A DNA stretch of 64,000 nt from JADLHS01 sp964561105 (lineage in GTDB: Bacteria > Verrucomicrobiota > Verrucomicrobiia > Limisphaerales > JADLHS01): NCBI GenBank assembly GCA_964561105.1, contig CAZLOH010000007.1:1-64000 (forward strand). Reading direction: 5' to 3'. The position numbers and the translations under genes are program-made. The notes under the pieces were generated by a model. That model was given only the letters and a program-made list of their open reading frames with translations. It ran no database searches and was not told where the DNA came from. Below, piece by piece: positions 27,500 to 37,970 of this stretch. The stretch's first letter is position 1; each line of letters opens with the position of its first letter.

Positions 27500-28572
27500 C
27501 GCCAGACCCACTCCCACCCATTTCCAGCCCGCCGGAACATCACTGGCGCCAGTTTCGGGTCAACATCATTCCTGGTCTGACCTTTGTCGCCGTGTTGGCC
27601 GTCACCGTCTGGTTGTGGGGAAAGAATCTCGCCAATCCCATGGTCACGGGTCAGGCCGAATCCGAATTCGCCCTGGTGACCAGCCCGACCCCTGGCCGGC
27701 TCGCGCAACTCAAGGTGACACTCTTTCAGGACGTCAAGGCCGGGGATGTGGTGGCGGTGGTTTCACCCCTGGAGCCACTGGTACTGAGCAATACCATTGC
27801 GGTCGCGCGCGCCGAGATGAATTTGATCCGCGTGAATGCCGGGCTGGAATCCGGCGACCGGATCCGGCTGGCCGACTTCAAATTGAGCTGGATGATTCAA
27901 CGAGCCGAACTGGTTTCAGTGCAAGCGCAACTGAGTTGGGCCAAATCGGAGCATGAGCGCGTCCGCCAGTTGGTGGCGGATAAAATTCTCAGTCCGTCCT
28001 CATTGGAAACCGCCGAACGCGACCACAACCAGTTTGAGCGGGAAGTCGCAGAACGCGAGCAAGCCGTGGCCGCCGCCGAGCAAGCCTATCGCGCGCTCGA
28101 TCCCGCCAGCGCGGACCGCGAGTCTCCGGCCCTCACGTCGGCCATGGCCGTAGCCGAACAAAACTTGAACCTGGCCGAAGCGCAGTTGCAACCGGTCATC
28201 ATCACCGCCCCCATCAGTGGACGCATCAGCAAGCTGGATATTTTGCCGGGTGCCGCTGTCGCCGAAGGCGCGCCGATTGTCACTATTGTCAATCCCAAGC
28301 CGGATCGGATTCTGGGTTATTTGAGTCAACCATTGCGCATCGAACCCAGGATCGGAATGCGGGCTGAGATTCGCAGCCGCGGGTTGGTGCGCCGGGTGGG
28401 TGAAGCGCAAGTCACGCAAATCGGCCCGGACATCGAGACCTTCGACGCGCCACTGCGGATCCGCGGCATGGGGGTCGCGCAGGAACGCGGCCTGCCCATC
28501 CTGATGAGCGTCCCCGCCAACCTGAACATCCGCCCCGGCGAAATCGTGGACATCCGGCTGCTGGTCAACTGA
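27496..28572 (+). CDS. HlyD-family membrane fusion/secretion adaptor
   Basis: A 358-aa protein with one N-terminal transmembrane helix (about 24-44), a biotinyl-lipoyl-like half-motif (TPGRLAQLKVTLFQDVKAGDVVAVVSPLEPLV) and a long alpha-helical hairpin (about 100-215). The second lipoyl half follows (APISGRISKLDILPGAAVAEGAPIVTIV), then a beta-barrel domain. It is built like the periplasmic adaptors of type I or tripartite exporters, but no ABC or outer-membrane partner lies nearby. Its coupling to VTC and DUF4956 genes suggests a periplasm-spanning role in that system (inference). Confidence 0.85.
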   Translation: MTPDPLPPISSPPEHHWRQFRVNIIPGLTFVAVLAVTVWLWGKNLANPMVTGQAESEFALVTSPTPGRLAQLKVTLFQDVKAGDVVAVVSPLEPLVLSNTIAVARAEMNLIRVNAGLESGDRIRLADFKLSWMIQRAELVSVQAQLSWAKSEHERVRQLVADKILSPSSLETAERDHNQFEREVAEREQAVAAAEQAYRALDPASADRESPALTSAMAVAEQNLNLAEAQLQPVIITAPISGRISKLDILPGAAVAEGAPIVTIVNPKPDRILGYLSQPLRIEPRIGMRAEIRSRGLVRRVGEAQVTQIGPDIETFDAPLRIRGMGVAQERGLPILMSVPANLNIRPGEIVDIRLLVN

Positions 28573-28634
28573 ACCTTCAGCCTTGCGTTTGCCTCTCCAC
28601 CCGAGGTCTGGCTCTCTGCCCCTTCGCTGCCGCG

Positions 28635-31600
28635 TCACGGTTGTTGCGGAGTGACCAACCGGTAGAGCCGATCGGGAGCCGCGCTCGTCGTATTCGTCAG
28701 CCAAAGCGTCCGGTTGACGCCGACCGCTCCGACGTCCTGCCATTTCTGCCAGCCGCCGATTCCGTTGGCCGGTTGAAATTGGATGGTGTAACTCCGGTTG
28801 GAAACCGCCGTGAACGCAAACACCAGGTTCATTCCATCGCGCAATACCGAATCAAACCGCAGCGCGCTCGCGGCGTTGGTCGGACTCGTGCCCGCCCAGT
28901 ACTCCTGGAGGTTGGTCATTCCGTCCTGATCCGGATCGGCATTGGCATCATTGACGGATGGATTCGTGCCATTGGCGGATTCCCAAGCGTCCGGCATGCC
29001 ATCACCGTCCGTATCACCACCGGATAAAGTCAAGGTGGCGACACGACTGGTCGCAACGCCGACCGCGTTCGACACGATCACGAAATAATCGCCCGCGTTG
29101 CCGGCCTGCGCATTGATGATTGTCAGCGAGTTGGTCGTGCTCGATTGGAGCACATTATTAAAATACCAGCGGTACGCCAGCGGCGCGCTGCCGCTCGCGG
29201 TGACGGCGAACGTCGCATTGTTCCCGGTCGCCACAGTGACATTGGTCGGCTGACTCAGCAACGCCGGGCCGAGATTGTATCCCAACAACGACAGTCGCAG
29301 ATCAAAAGCGCTGTCACTGCTGCTCAGGCTGGACTGGTGCAGTTCAACCGCCAACAGGTTGGTGCCCGGAAGCATACCGGTCAGCGGCAAGGTAGCCGAC
29401 CGCCAGGTGTTGCCTTGATCCGTGGCGTTGACGGCGAGTTGCGAATACGTCAACGGACCGGCCGGCAGGTTGTCACGGAGCAGGTCAGCCCCGTTGAGAT
29501 ACACCGCAATCCCATCGTCGCGTTGATACTCGAGCAGCAGATTGGTCATCCCATTCAGCGGCGGAACAACAAACTGGCGGCGGAAGTAATAGGTCGGGTA
29601 TTTGTTGCCGCTGTTGCCACCGTAACTCAACACGGTGACGATCCCGGAGTTATTGTTGTTGTTGAAACCGAACTTGGCTGCGTTCGCAGGCCAGGAGCCG
29701 TCCGCGAAGCCGGGTTGCAACCAACCCGTGCTCTGGTCCACCCCGTTGTCGAGATAGCGCCAGGTGTCACTGGCCGGAATCAACACCGGATTGCTGACCA
29801 CCGCTTGCACGAACACATTGACGGAAGCCACCGAGCTTGCCTGCCCTTGCGCATCGTAAGCCACGGCGGAGATGGTGTGGTAGCCGGGCGGATTGGCCGT
29901 CCAGTTCATCTGAAAAGGCGCGTTGACCCCGCCCAGCGAGACGCCATCCACGGAAAAATTCACCAAGGCCGCATAGCCACTCCCGCTCAAAGCATTGGCC
30001 GACAAATTCACCGGGTTGCCGGCGAGAACGATCGCGCCATTGGCCGGCGAGACAATCGTGACTTCCGGCGGCGGGGCGACGACCGTGAGAGTCACATTGC
30101 TGGAGACACCGATCGCGCCCAGGTTGTCGGTGGCGCGCGCCCGCAATTGATACGTTCCCGAGGAAACGCCCATCCAGTTAAAGTTCGTGGACGAGCTGGT
30201 CCATTGGCCAATCACCACATCATTGGCCAGCAACTGGACTTGCGCCACGGCTCCGCCGGCATCGCTTGCCGCGACGGACACCAGCACATTGGACGAACTG
30301 ATGACACTGCCAGTGGCTGGCGAAAGGATCGAAACCACCGGCGCGACATTCGGCACGGTGGCGCGCCCGACGCTGGTGCCAGCGGCAAACCAGTTGGTCG
30401 GATCGTTGCCGAAACCGGCGTTGTTGACGCGTTGCAGGGAATTGCCGATGCCGTCGGCGCCGACCGGCCACGGCGCGACATCCTGGTAGGCCACCTTGTC
30501 AATCATGATGAACGGAACGAAACCGGTCGCCGGGTCCGGCGTGTCGGGCTGCTTCAACTCGATGGTCTCGGTGGAATTGTCGAGCTTGCCATTCCAGGGA
30601 CCATAAACCGCGATGGTGTTCGACACCCCGTATTTGGCTCGGAAGGCCGCGAGTTGCGCCGTGTTGGTGGGGCTGAATCCCACGACCAGCAACCGCGCGC
30701 CCGCCGCCAGAACCTGGTTGGTCGGGAAATCAAAATCCACGGCGTTGCGCAGCCGCCAGGTGTTCGTGGCGGCCCCGACGAAATACAGCGGCACGTTCGT
30801 GCCGGTGGTGTTTTGCAGTTCGATGAACTCGTTCAGATCGTCATCCGCCCCATTCGTGTCCGGCGGGTGATACATCAGCTCCGAAATCACAATCGGTCCC
30901 ACACGCGGATAGGCGTTGTTGTTTCCCAACGTGATTGCGCTTTGCAACACGAACTGGACGTTCGTCTGGCTGTTGAGGTAGCGACCAAAACTAACGCCGT
31001 TGGGAGCTTCGCCAAACTCATAGCCCTGCACATAACCAGTCAGGTTGGTCGCCGCGTCCCCGGAGAAGAGGTAGGCGAATTCGCCATACTCGTTGAACCG
31101 GAATCCGCTCCCGCCGGCATTGAATTGGTTTTCATCGAACACGAGGTAGCCGCCCGCCGGAATCGTTGTGCCCGCCGGAATGCGATATTTCTTCGGAGCG
31201 TAGAAGTCGTCCGTGAGAAACCAACCGCCGATGTTCACGTTGGTGCCGGTCGGATTGTACAACTCCATCGAATCCAGCAGCGGCGGGTCGGTATGCGTCA
31301 GGACTTCGTTCACAATGATGGGCGCAATCGCCGACGGCGCCGGATCGGCAACGCCCGGCGATCCATTGAGCGAGCCGCTGGCGCGCCAGCTTGCCTTCTG
31401 GTCCCAGGTGTCCCACGGAGCGTTCGCGTCCACGATGACCAACGAGAACCCAAGCCCGTTCGTGATCGGATACCAACTGTTATTATAGGCGAATTCCAGG
31501 ATCTTCTCGCCCACCGCGTCCTCGAGTCGCAATGTTTCGCCGCCGTTGTTGAGCGCGCCGCCAAATTGTCCCGCGATGGTGAAGCCACTGCCGTAACGCG

Positions 31601-34600
31601 CAGTGAACATGGCTTGATTGCGCACGAGCAATACGGTTTGCCCTGGTGACAGGCTGGTGACGGCGCTGCCCGTGAAGTTGAAATAAATCCCGTTCGTGAA
31701 CCGCACGCCGTTCAGGTTCAGCGTCACACTGGCGGAGATGTTTTTGAGTTCCACATACTCGAACTGTTGCGCGTCGTTGGTCAGAGTGGTGAGGGGCGAC
31801 GGATTGTACATGATTTCCGTGACCCGCAGATAGCGCTGGGCCGGGGACGGATTGCCGGCGTAGCTGTTGCTGGCGATGATCCCGCCGCTTGGATCACTCA
31901 ACGTGAGCGACTCGCCCCAGGCGTTCAAGTGTCCTTCATACGGCCCGACCACGAACAATCCCTGCCCACCCCGCGGCCCGGTGGAGCGGTTGCGAAAAGT
32001 CCGCACGTTGGGCGAGACGTAAACCGAGCTGTTCGCCGGCACGACCGTGCCCTTCTGGAACTGGTAGTGGATTCCGCCGTCCAAGGTCCAATCCGAAATA
32101 TCCACCGCGAAATTGTTGGCGTTGGACAGTTGGACATATTCCTCGTCTTGAATACCCGAGGCGGGATTGTAGTCCCACGACACGATGGAGAGGATGGCGT
32201 TGGTGGGTTGGGCCAGCGGGATACCGGCGTTCATGGTCTTGCTGATGCCAATCGGCAGGGCAGTATTGGTCACCGAGTGTTTGCCGTAAAAATGTCGTCG
32301 CCGGTTGTCCAGAAAATCCGTGAGCAGACTGTTGACGCCAGCGGTGAGATTGATACCCGGGTCGAAATTACATTGTCCGCCTTTCCCCGGCCAACCCCAC
32401 CAGGCGCGATCCACCCCGGCCTCGACTGCAATCTGGTCCCGCCAGGCTACGACCTTCTGGTAGATGGGTGAATTGGTGGTGACCGTGCCCGGCGCGCCGA
32501 CGTATTCGTCCAGCACCGTCCGCGTGCGCCGCAAAAACATCTCGCGCGTTTGCGGCACGCTGAAAATCACGTCATACAAGCGGTTCCAGCTTCCGCCGTT
32601 CAGGGGTTGCGCCTGCGAAGAGCCGTATAGCGGAAAACTCTTGATGTTGTCGTTTGTCACCTGGATGCCGCTGTAGGCGGGGTCATCCATAAAGGCCGCG
32701 CCCCAAGAGAGATTCATGTCGAACGGAATGATCCGCCAGAGGTTGTCGCCATCGTTGTCGTGATAGATGCTCATGTTGGCCCAGACGTCGTCGTTCTCGT
32801 GGGCAAAACGCGCGGCCACCATGTAGCTGATCACTTCCGGCAGGTCGAGCATGTCGAAGATGTTGAGTCGCCTCTGGTTGGTGGAAAGCGATTCCGAGAT
32901 GGCGTTGGCCAGCGCCGTGTAATCCGAGTTCCCCTCCCAGGTGCGCGTTTTTTTCTCAAAACCTCCCGTGCTGAACTGGCTTGGTTGAATGGTTCCGGCC
33001 GCATTGTAGAGCGCGCCGTTGGGATCATATCCGAGTCGTTCCAACAATTCCTCGCCATGCACGTCATTGTGATTGGCCAGTTGATAGAACTGCCCGTTGA
33101 GTTGCAGCCGATACGGCGCGTAAAACGGTCCCGGCGCGCCTATCTCCTGGCAGAGCCAGAAACTCAATCCCTGCCGCATGTAGGTCGGATCCGGATAATC
33201 CGCCACGAAGGACGTCTTGCGCAGGGGTTCGCCTGACTCGCGATTCCGGAACAGGTGCTCCTTGTTGAATTCCAGCCGGTGCGACTTCTTGTTGTAGCCG
33301 GACGTGGAGTTACCACGCAGTTGCATCCCGATGTTGTCGTAGAATTCGCCGTCAAAATACAGCGACACGCGCCCGCCCGCTTGGGAGTCGGCGCCGGTCT
33401 GACTGGTCGTCGGTCCGGGCTGCAACACCGTGTTGGGCGCAAACAAATGCACCACGGGCAACGCGCTCGTAACATAGCCCGGATTCACCACCGTCCCGAA
33501 GTATTGCGCGGTCGAAGCCGGATCGGTGAACACCGGCAATCGGGAGACGTTGCCGGAGTTGTCCTGCGCCCGAATGTAGTAGCGGACCATCTGACCGCTG
33601 GAACTCGCGCTCGCCGGAATCGTCGCCCCATAAACGCCGTCCCCCGACGCGCCATCACCGTGCGCCCCGTCGTCGAACATGCTCACACTCGATTCCGGAT
33701 CGAACATCACGCGATAATACATCGTGACGCTCGCCAGCGGATTGACTGTGGGAAAGACCTTGGCCGTGACAACCAGATTGTCGTTATCGAGCGGGATATT
33801 CGGCGTGTGCATCACATTGGCGATGCCCGGCCCGGGCACCGTTGCGCCGCCGAGATTATCCGTGCCCGGCGTGGGTTGCGTGAAATAAAGTCCGCTCGCG
33901 CTCTCGCCTGCGACGGTTGTGCCGATCAGCTCGGGATAAATCAGGAACGAACTGCTGTTCGCGGCCACGTTCAATCCCTGGATCGCCAGGATGTTGGTGC
34001 CCGCGCGCAACAAGTTCGCCGGCACGCCGAACGACATGGTTTCAAACGCGGTGGCGGCATGAACCGCCGTGGCGGTCGAATCCCAGGCCAGGTCCTCTTC
34101 CGGTGCATTCGCCCGCGCAAACTCTACGCCATTGATCCATGCCACAAAACCGTCGTCATACTTCAGACGCAACGTCAGCAACGAGAAGTTGGTGGGATTG
34201 TTCACCACGAACGGAAGTCTCAGGAACGCGCAGGCATTTTGATTCAACATTGCGGATTGAATGTTTAATCCCACGTCGCCGGTGCCAAAACCAACTCCCG
34301 TCGGCCCGCTACTCCAACCTGCGCTAGCGAATGGCTCGTTGGCCGCCGCGCCTTTCCAGGTGTCATTCAACGCCGCGCCGCCGTTGGCCACCGAGGGAAC
34401 CAGCGCCCGGGCCGTGGTTCCGGTGGCGACCAAAGTCAGGTTGGTGGCCACGAGCGCAAATCCATACGAGACATCCGACACCTGCCCGGGATACTTCGGG
34501 GCAAACTGGGTGACGATGTTGGTTCCCGTGGGATCCACCAACGCAAGATATTCCCCGCTCGCGTCCAGTTTGAAATTGGTGTGCAACGGCGCGCCCGGTG

Positions 34601-34907
34601 TCCGCCGATCCTTACTCGAAGCGAACACCACGAGGAACTGGCCCGGCGGCAGGTTGGTGGCGGGAAACCGCCACTTGGTCAGATTACCCGAGCTGTCTGT
34701 CAGCGACCAGTCGAGCAGGTTGACGGTGACCGGGGAGGTATTTTGAATTTCGATCCAATCCTCGAACGAACCATCCTCATCCGCAAGCGTGCTGGCATTG
34801 GCCGCCATGAACTCGCTAAGCCGCAGTTGCGCGCACGCACTGCCAATCGTTAGCAGCCAAAAAAGCAAAACTACTCCGATACCACGCACTCGACCCAGAT
34901 TAAGCAT
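28635..34907 (-). CDS. giant secreted CotH-kinase/lamin-tail-domain protein
   Basis: A 2090-aa exported protein with a signal peptide (1-26). Order of parts: lamin-tail domain (about 28-125); a beta-sandwich module (about 180-330); a CotH protein-kinase-like domain (about 500-880, with YDNIGMQLRGNSTSGYNKKS and WRIIPFDMNLSWG). At least four more lamin-tail domains follow (about 940-1520), then two Ig-like domains beginning VAPVVSILSPATG and PPEVTIVSPANG. Next are a second beta-sandwich module, an Ig domain (SQPTNVTVATGNNATFAVTA), thrombospondin-type-3 calcium motifs (DTDGDGMPDAWE, DPDQDGMTNLQE) and a C-terminal beta domain. CotH phosphorylates spore-coat proteins in Bacillus; here the substrate is unknown. 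It is convergent with the VTC operon, a recurring CotH-VTC association. Confidence 0.93.
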   Translation of the reverse strand: MLNLGRVRGIGVVLLFWLLTIGSACAQLRLSEFMAANASTLADEDGSFEDWIEIQNTSPVTVNLLDWSLTDSSGNLTKWRFPATNLPPGQFLVVFASSKDRRTPGAPLHTNFKLDASGEYLALVDPTGTNIVTQFAPKYPGQVSDVSYGFALVATNLTLVATGTTARALVPSVANGGAALNDTWKGAAANEPFASAGWSSGPTGVGFGTGDVGLNIQSAMLNQNACAFLRLPFVVNNPTNFSLLTLRLKYDDGFVAWINGVEFARANAPEEDLAWDSTATAVHAATAFETMSFGVPANLLRAGTNILAIQGLNVAANSSSFLIYPELIGTTVAGESASGLYFTQPTPGTDNLGGATVPGPGIANVMHTPNIPLDNDNLVVTAKVFPTVNPLASVTMYYRVMFDPESSVSMFDDGAHGDGASGDGVYGATIPASASSSGQMVRYYIRAQDNSGNVSRLPVFTDPASTAQYFGTVVNPGYVTSALPVVHLFAPNTVLQPGPTTSQTGADSQAGGRVSLYFDGEFYDNIGMQLRGNSTSGYNKKSHRLEFNKEHLFRNRESGEPLRKTSFVADYPDPTYMRQGLSFWLCQEIGAPGPFYAPYRLQLNGQFYQLANHNDVHGEELLERLGYDPNGALYNAAGTIQPSQFSTGGFEKKTRTWEGNSDYTALANAISESLSTNQRRLNIFDMLDLPEVISYMVAARFAHENDDVWANMSIYHDNDGDNLWRIIPFDMNLSWGAAFMDDPAYSGIQVTNDNIKSFPLYGSSQAQPLNGGSWNRLYDVIFSVPQTREMFLRRTRTVLDEYVGAPGTVTTNSPIYQKVVAWRDQIAVEAGVDRAWWGWPGKGGQCNFDPGINLTAGVNSLLTDFLDNRRRHFYGKHSVTNTALPIGISKTMNAGIPLAQPTNAILSIVSWDYNPASGIQDEEYVQLSNANNFAVDISDWTLDGGIHYQFQKGTVVPANSSVYVSPNVRTFRNRSTGPRGGQGLFVVGPYEGHLNAWGESLTLSDPSGGIIASNSYAGNPSPAQRYLRVTEIMYNPSPLTTLTNDAQQFEYVELKNISASVTLNLNGVRFTNGIYFNFTGSAVTSLSPGQTVLLVRNQAMFTARYGSGFTIAGQFGGALNNGGETLRLEDAVGEKILEFAYNNSWYPITNGLGFSLVIVDANAPWDTWDQKASWRASGSLNGSPGVADPAPSAIAPIIVNEVLTHTDPPLLDSMELYNPTGTNVNIGGWFLTDDFYAPKKYRIPAGTTIPAGGYLVFDENQFNAGGSGFRFNEYGEFAYLFSGDAATNLTGYVQGYEFGEAPNGVSFGRYLNSQTNVQFVLQSAITLGNNNAYPRVGPIVISELMYHPPDTNGADDDLNEFIELQNTTGTNVPLYFVGAATNTWRLRNAVDFDFPTNQVLAAGARLLVVGFSPTNTAQLAAFRAKYGVSNTIAVYGPWNGKLDNSTETIELKQPDTPDPATGFVPFIMIDKVAYQDVAPWPVGADGIGNSLQRVNNAGFGNDPTNWFAAGTSVGRATVPNVAPVVSILSPATGSVISSSNVLVSVAASDAGGAVAQVQLLANDVVIGQWTSSSTNFNWMGVSSGTYQLRARATDNLGAIGVSSNVTLTVVAPPPEVTIVSPANGAIVLAGNPVNLSANALSGSGYAALVNFSVDGVSLGGVNAPFQMNWTANPPGYHTISAVAYDAQGQASSVASVNVFVQAVVSNPVLIPASDTWRYLDNGVDQSTGWLQPGFADGSWPANAAKFGFNNNNNSGIVTVLSYGGNSGNKYPTYYFRRQFVVPPLNGMTNLLLEYQRDDGIAVYLNGADLLRDNLPAGPLTYSQLAVNATDQGNTWRSATLPLTGMLPGTNLLAVELHQSSLSSSDSAFDLRLSLLGYNLGPALLSQPTNVTVATGNNATFAVTASGSAPLAYRWYFNNVLQSSTTNSLTIINAQAGNAGDYFVIVSNAVGVATSRVATLTLSGGDTDGDGMPDAWESANGTNPSVNDANADPDQDGMTNLQEYWAGTSPTNAASALRFDSVLRDGMNLVFAFTAVSNRSYTIQFQPANGIGGWQKWQDVGAVGVNRTLWLTNTTSAAPDRLYRLVTPQQP

Positions 34908-35005
34908 CCGCTATTCTGGCACAAAACTCCCGTTCTACCAGTCCCCAAAATTGGGAATGTTCACCCGGGCAATAATGGGCCGGCTTCACCGTCCCCACTC
35001 GGTTT

Positions 35006-35440
35006 TCAAGAGGCCACGGAGTTCGCGGTCTCGCGTCTGGCAGCGTTGGCTCGGGCGAGCGCCGCCTTTTGCTCGGCCAGGCATTTCGGACAAATGCCAT
35101 GAGTGGTTGGCGTATCGAACCCCTGTTTGAGAAACTCCTCCATTGGCATCCACTCGCCCTTGTAATCAATGTGATGACACCACGAGCAAACGCGCATGAA
35201 TTTTTCCAGGTAGCGCAGCCGATTCAGAATGCGCCCGGTGGACACGCTGACCAGCGCCCACACCGCCAGCACAACCAGCATCGCCACCGTGGATCGTCCG
35301 AATTCAAATTGGAGTGGGTATCCGGTAAAGACCAATCCCGGCAAGCGGATCAGTTCGTCAAAAAAACACAGGACGAACACCACGAGGAAACCCGCGTGCT
35401 GGTAGAGCACCACCCGTGTCAGTTTTGAACTCTTTTCCAT
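35006..35440 (-). CDS. two-helix membrane protein with a CSWCH...HGICPKC zinc-binding tail
   Basis: A 144-aa protein from the ATG at 35440 (MEKSSKLTRV); a longer frame upstream is unlikely coding. Two transmembrane helices (about 13-32 and 50-70) are followed by a juxtamembrane helix and a C-terminal zinc-ribbon-like motif, MRVCSWCHHIDYKGEWM followed by THGICPKCLAEQ. That motif (C-xx-C ... HGICP-C) appears at the end of many bacterial signalling proteins, often after PAS or receiver domains. Here it is joined directly to membrane helices. The function is unknown. Confidence 0.65.
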   Translation of the reverse strand: MEKSSKLTRVVLYQHAGFLVVFVLCFFDELIRLPGLVFTGYPLQFEFGRSTVAMLVVLAVWALVSVSTGRILNRLRYLEKFMRVCSWCHHIDYKGEWMPMEEFLKQGFDTPTTHGICPKCLAEQKAALARANAARRETANSVAS

Positions 35441-35679
35441 AACCACAAGCTCCCTCAAGAATATCAACGTCTCCGTGTCAATCCGCGCGAACGGAGTCCG
35501 CTTTCCATCCGAACGCTGGAAACCACCCATTGACCCGCAACAACCGTGCCGTCCGATAGTTCCGACTTTGCCGCCGCTCCTTGTATTCATCATGGACCTT
35601 CCACCTTAAAAAATCCAATTCCTCATTTTCGGACACCCAAAAATAGTCGGTGCGGCGGTCGGAATCAGATCAAGCCAGC

Positions 35680-37914
35680 ATGATTTCGCATTTCAATTCC
35701 CCGCCGTCCTGCCACCATGCGGCCGTGATTTCATCGGCTGACCAACTTCGACCTTTGCTCAAGCAGTATTTTGGTTTCAGTTCCTTCCGCCCGTTGCAGG
35801 AGGAGATCATGCGCGATGCGCTCGCCGACCAGGACGTGTTCGCCGTGCTGCCAACCGGCGGCGGCAAATCGCTCTGCTTCCAACTGCCGGCTCTCGTGCG
35901 ACCCGGGCTTACCGTCGTCGTCTCACCACTGATTGCCTTGATGAAAGACCAGGTGGACGCGCTGCAGGTGGCGGGCGTGCCGGCGACGTTTCTGAACTCC
36001 TCGCTGGCGGCCGGCGAGTCACGACCACGCTTGCGCGGGTTGCATAACGGCGAGTTTCGGCTGCTTTACGTGGCCCCCGAACGGCTGATGTTGTCGGGTT
36101 TCCTGGATGACCTGAAACAGTGGCAGGTCAATCTGTTCGCCATTGACGAGGCGCACTGCATCAGCGAGTGGGGGCACGATTTCCGCCCGGAATACCATCA
36201 GATCGCCACCCTGCGCGAGCAGTTCCCCACCGTGCCGCTGATGGCGCTCACCGCCACGGCCACCGAACGCGTGCGCGATGACATCATCCAGCAACTCCAC
36301 CTGCGCGACCCGCGCTGCTATGTCGCCAGTTTCAACCGCCCCAATCTGACCTACCGCGTCCGCGCCAAGACCGGCGCCTACCACCAAATCCTGGACTTCG
36401 TCCGCGCCCGGCCACGCGAGGGCGGCATCATTTATTGTCAGGCGCGCAAAACCACCGAAGAACTGGCGCGCAAACTTTCCGCCGACGGCGTGCCCGCCGC
36501 GCCCTACCACGCTGGACTTACCGCCGGTCAGCGGTCGCAGAATCAGGAGGCGTTTTTGCGCGACACAACGCGCGTGATCTGCGCCACCATTGCGTTCGGC
36601 ATGGGCATCAACAAGCCGAACGTGCGCTTCGTCATCCATTACGATCTGCCCAAAAACATCGAGGGCTACTACCAGGAAACCGGCCGCGCGGGCCGGGACG
36701 GTTTGCCCGGTGAATGTCTCCTGCTCTTCAGTCCGGGAGATCGCGTGAAGCAGTTGCGGTTCATTGACGAAAAGCCTGACCCGAAAGAACGCGACATCGC
36801 CCGCGCCCAACTCGAACGGATCATTCACTACGCGGAAGTGGCGACCTGCCGCCGGGAATTTCTCCTGCGCTACTTCGGTGAACAGTTCACAGCCGCGAAC
36901 TGCGGTGGTTGCGACAACTGCCTCGACCCGCGCGCCACCTGGGACGGCACGCTGGCGGCTCAGAAATTTCTCTCTTGTGTTTTTCGTATCCGCGAGAAAA
37001 GTGGATTCGGAGTCGGCCTGAATCATGTCGTCGAAGTCCTGACCGGTGCGGGCACTGAGAAAGTTCGCAAGTTCGGACACGAATCACTTTCCACCTACAA
37101 CATCGGTGGCGAGCACAACCGCGCCGAATGGAGCGCCATTGGTCGCGAACTCACCCGCCTCGGCCTGCTGTTCCAAAACCCGGACCGGTTCAACGTCGTT
37201 GAACTCACGGACGCGGGGTTGGCCGCGCTCAAAGCCCGCCAAAAAATCACGCTTACCAAGCCCGTCACCGCCCCGCCGCCCAGGGGCGACCAGCATCGCG
37301 CCGGAGAAATTCCCTGCGACGAAGTCTTGTTCGAGCAGTTGCGCACCGTGCGCAAACAAATCGCCGACGAACGCGGCGTGCCGCCCTACATCATTCTCTC
37401 GGATGTCGCCTTGCGGCAGATGGCGCGCTTCTATCCGCAGAACGGCCCGGAACTCGCGCGCATCAATGGGGTCGGCGAAAAGAAGCTGCGGGAATTTGGT
37501 TCGGCGTTTCTGGGCGCCATCGCCGCGCACTTGCAAACCAACCCGCGCCAGATCTTCGCGGATGACTCGTTTGCCGCGCCGCTGGCTCCAACCCGCTCCA
37601 AGCTCACCGACACCGTCCGCGAAACCTTGCATTTCTTCCAGCAAGGCCGCGACGTGACGAGCATCGCCGATTTGCGTGGGTTGAAAACCGGAACCATTCT
37701 GACCCACTTCGAGGAGGCGATCCTGGCCGGGGAAAATGTGGATGTGACCCGGTTGATCGAACCGCAGTCCCGGAAAGAAATCGCCGCCGCCCTAGCCAAG
37801 CATCATTTGCCGTCGTTGAGTCCGGTCTTCGAGGCATTTGGCGGGCGTCATCCCTACGGTCATTTGCGGATTTGTCGCGCACTGATGCAAATGGGGCGCG
37901 AGGCGGAGCTTTGA
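35680..37914 (+). CDS. recQ: RecQ-family ATP-dependent DNA helicase
   Basis: A 744-aa 3'-5' DNA helicase for recombination and fork repair. The Walker A LPTGGGKSLCFQLP and DEAH box AIDEAHCISEWGHDFRPEY are in the first RecA domain. ATIAFGMGINKPNVRFVIHYDLP and QETGRAGRDG are in the second. A zinc-binding RQC segment (CRREFLLRYFGE, CGGCDNC), an RQC winged helix and an HRDC domain (about 550-630) follow, ending in a C-terminal helix-turn-helix extension common in long RecQ proteins. The ATG at 35680 is preferred over a GTG ten codons upstream. Confidence 0.95.
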   Translation: MISHFNSPPSCHHAAVISSADQLRPLLKQYFGFSSFRPLQEEIMRDALADQDVFAVLPTGGGKSLCFQLPALVRPGLTVVVSPLIALMKDQVDALQVAGVPATFLNSSLAAGESRPRLRGLHNGEFRLLYVAPERLMLSGFLDDLKQWQVNLFAIDEAHCISEWGHDFRPEYHQIATLREQFPTVPLMALTATATERVRDDIIQQLHLRDPRCYVASFNRPNLTYRVRAKTGAYHQILDFVRARPREGGIIYCQARKTTEELARKLSADGVPAAPYHAGLTAGQRSQNQEAFLRDTTRVICATIAFGMGINKPNVRFVIHYDLPKNIEGYYQETGRAGRDGLPGECLLLFSPGDRVKQLRFIDEKPDPKERDIARAQLERIIHYAEVATCRREFLLRYFGEQFTAANCGGCDNCLDPRATWDGTLAAQKFLSCVFRIREKSGFGVGLNHVVEVLTGAGTEKVRKFGHESLSTYNIGGEHNRAEWSAIGRELTRLGLLFQNPDRFNVVELTDAGLAALKARQKITLTKPVTAPPPRGDQHRAGEIPCDEVLFEQLRTVRKQIADERGVPPYIILSDVALRQMARFYPQNGPELARINGVGEKKLREFGSAFLGAIAAHLQTNPRQIFADDSFAAPLAPTRSKLTDTVRETLHFFQQGRDVTSIADLRGLKTGTILTHFEEAILAGENVDVTRLIEPQSRKEIAAALAKHHLPSLSPVFEAFGGRHPYGHLRICRALMQMGREAEL

Positions 37915-37970
37915 TCCGGCGCGTCCGTTTCCTCTTTGAACGGGCCGGCTGGCAACGGGTCAAATCCACC

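Noticed and set aside
29145..31649. 834-codon open frame on the plus strand inside the CotH/lamin-tail gene
   Set aside because: The minus strand encodes clear lamin-tail and Ig modules throughout. The plus frame lacks any motif and has a shadow-like composition.
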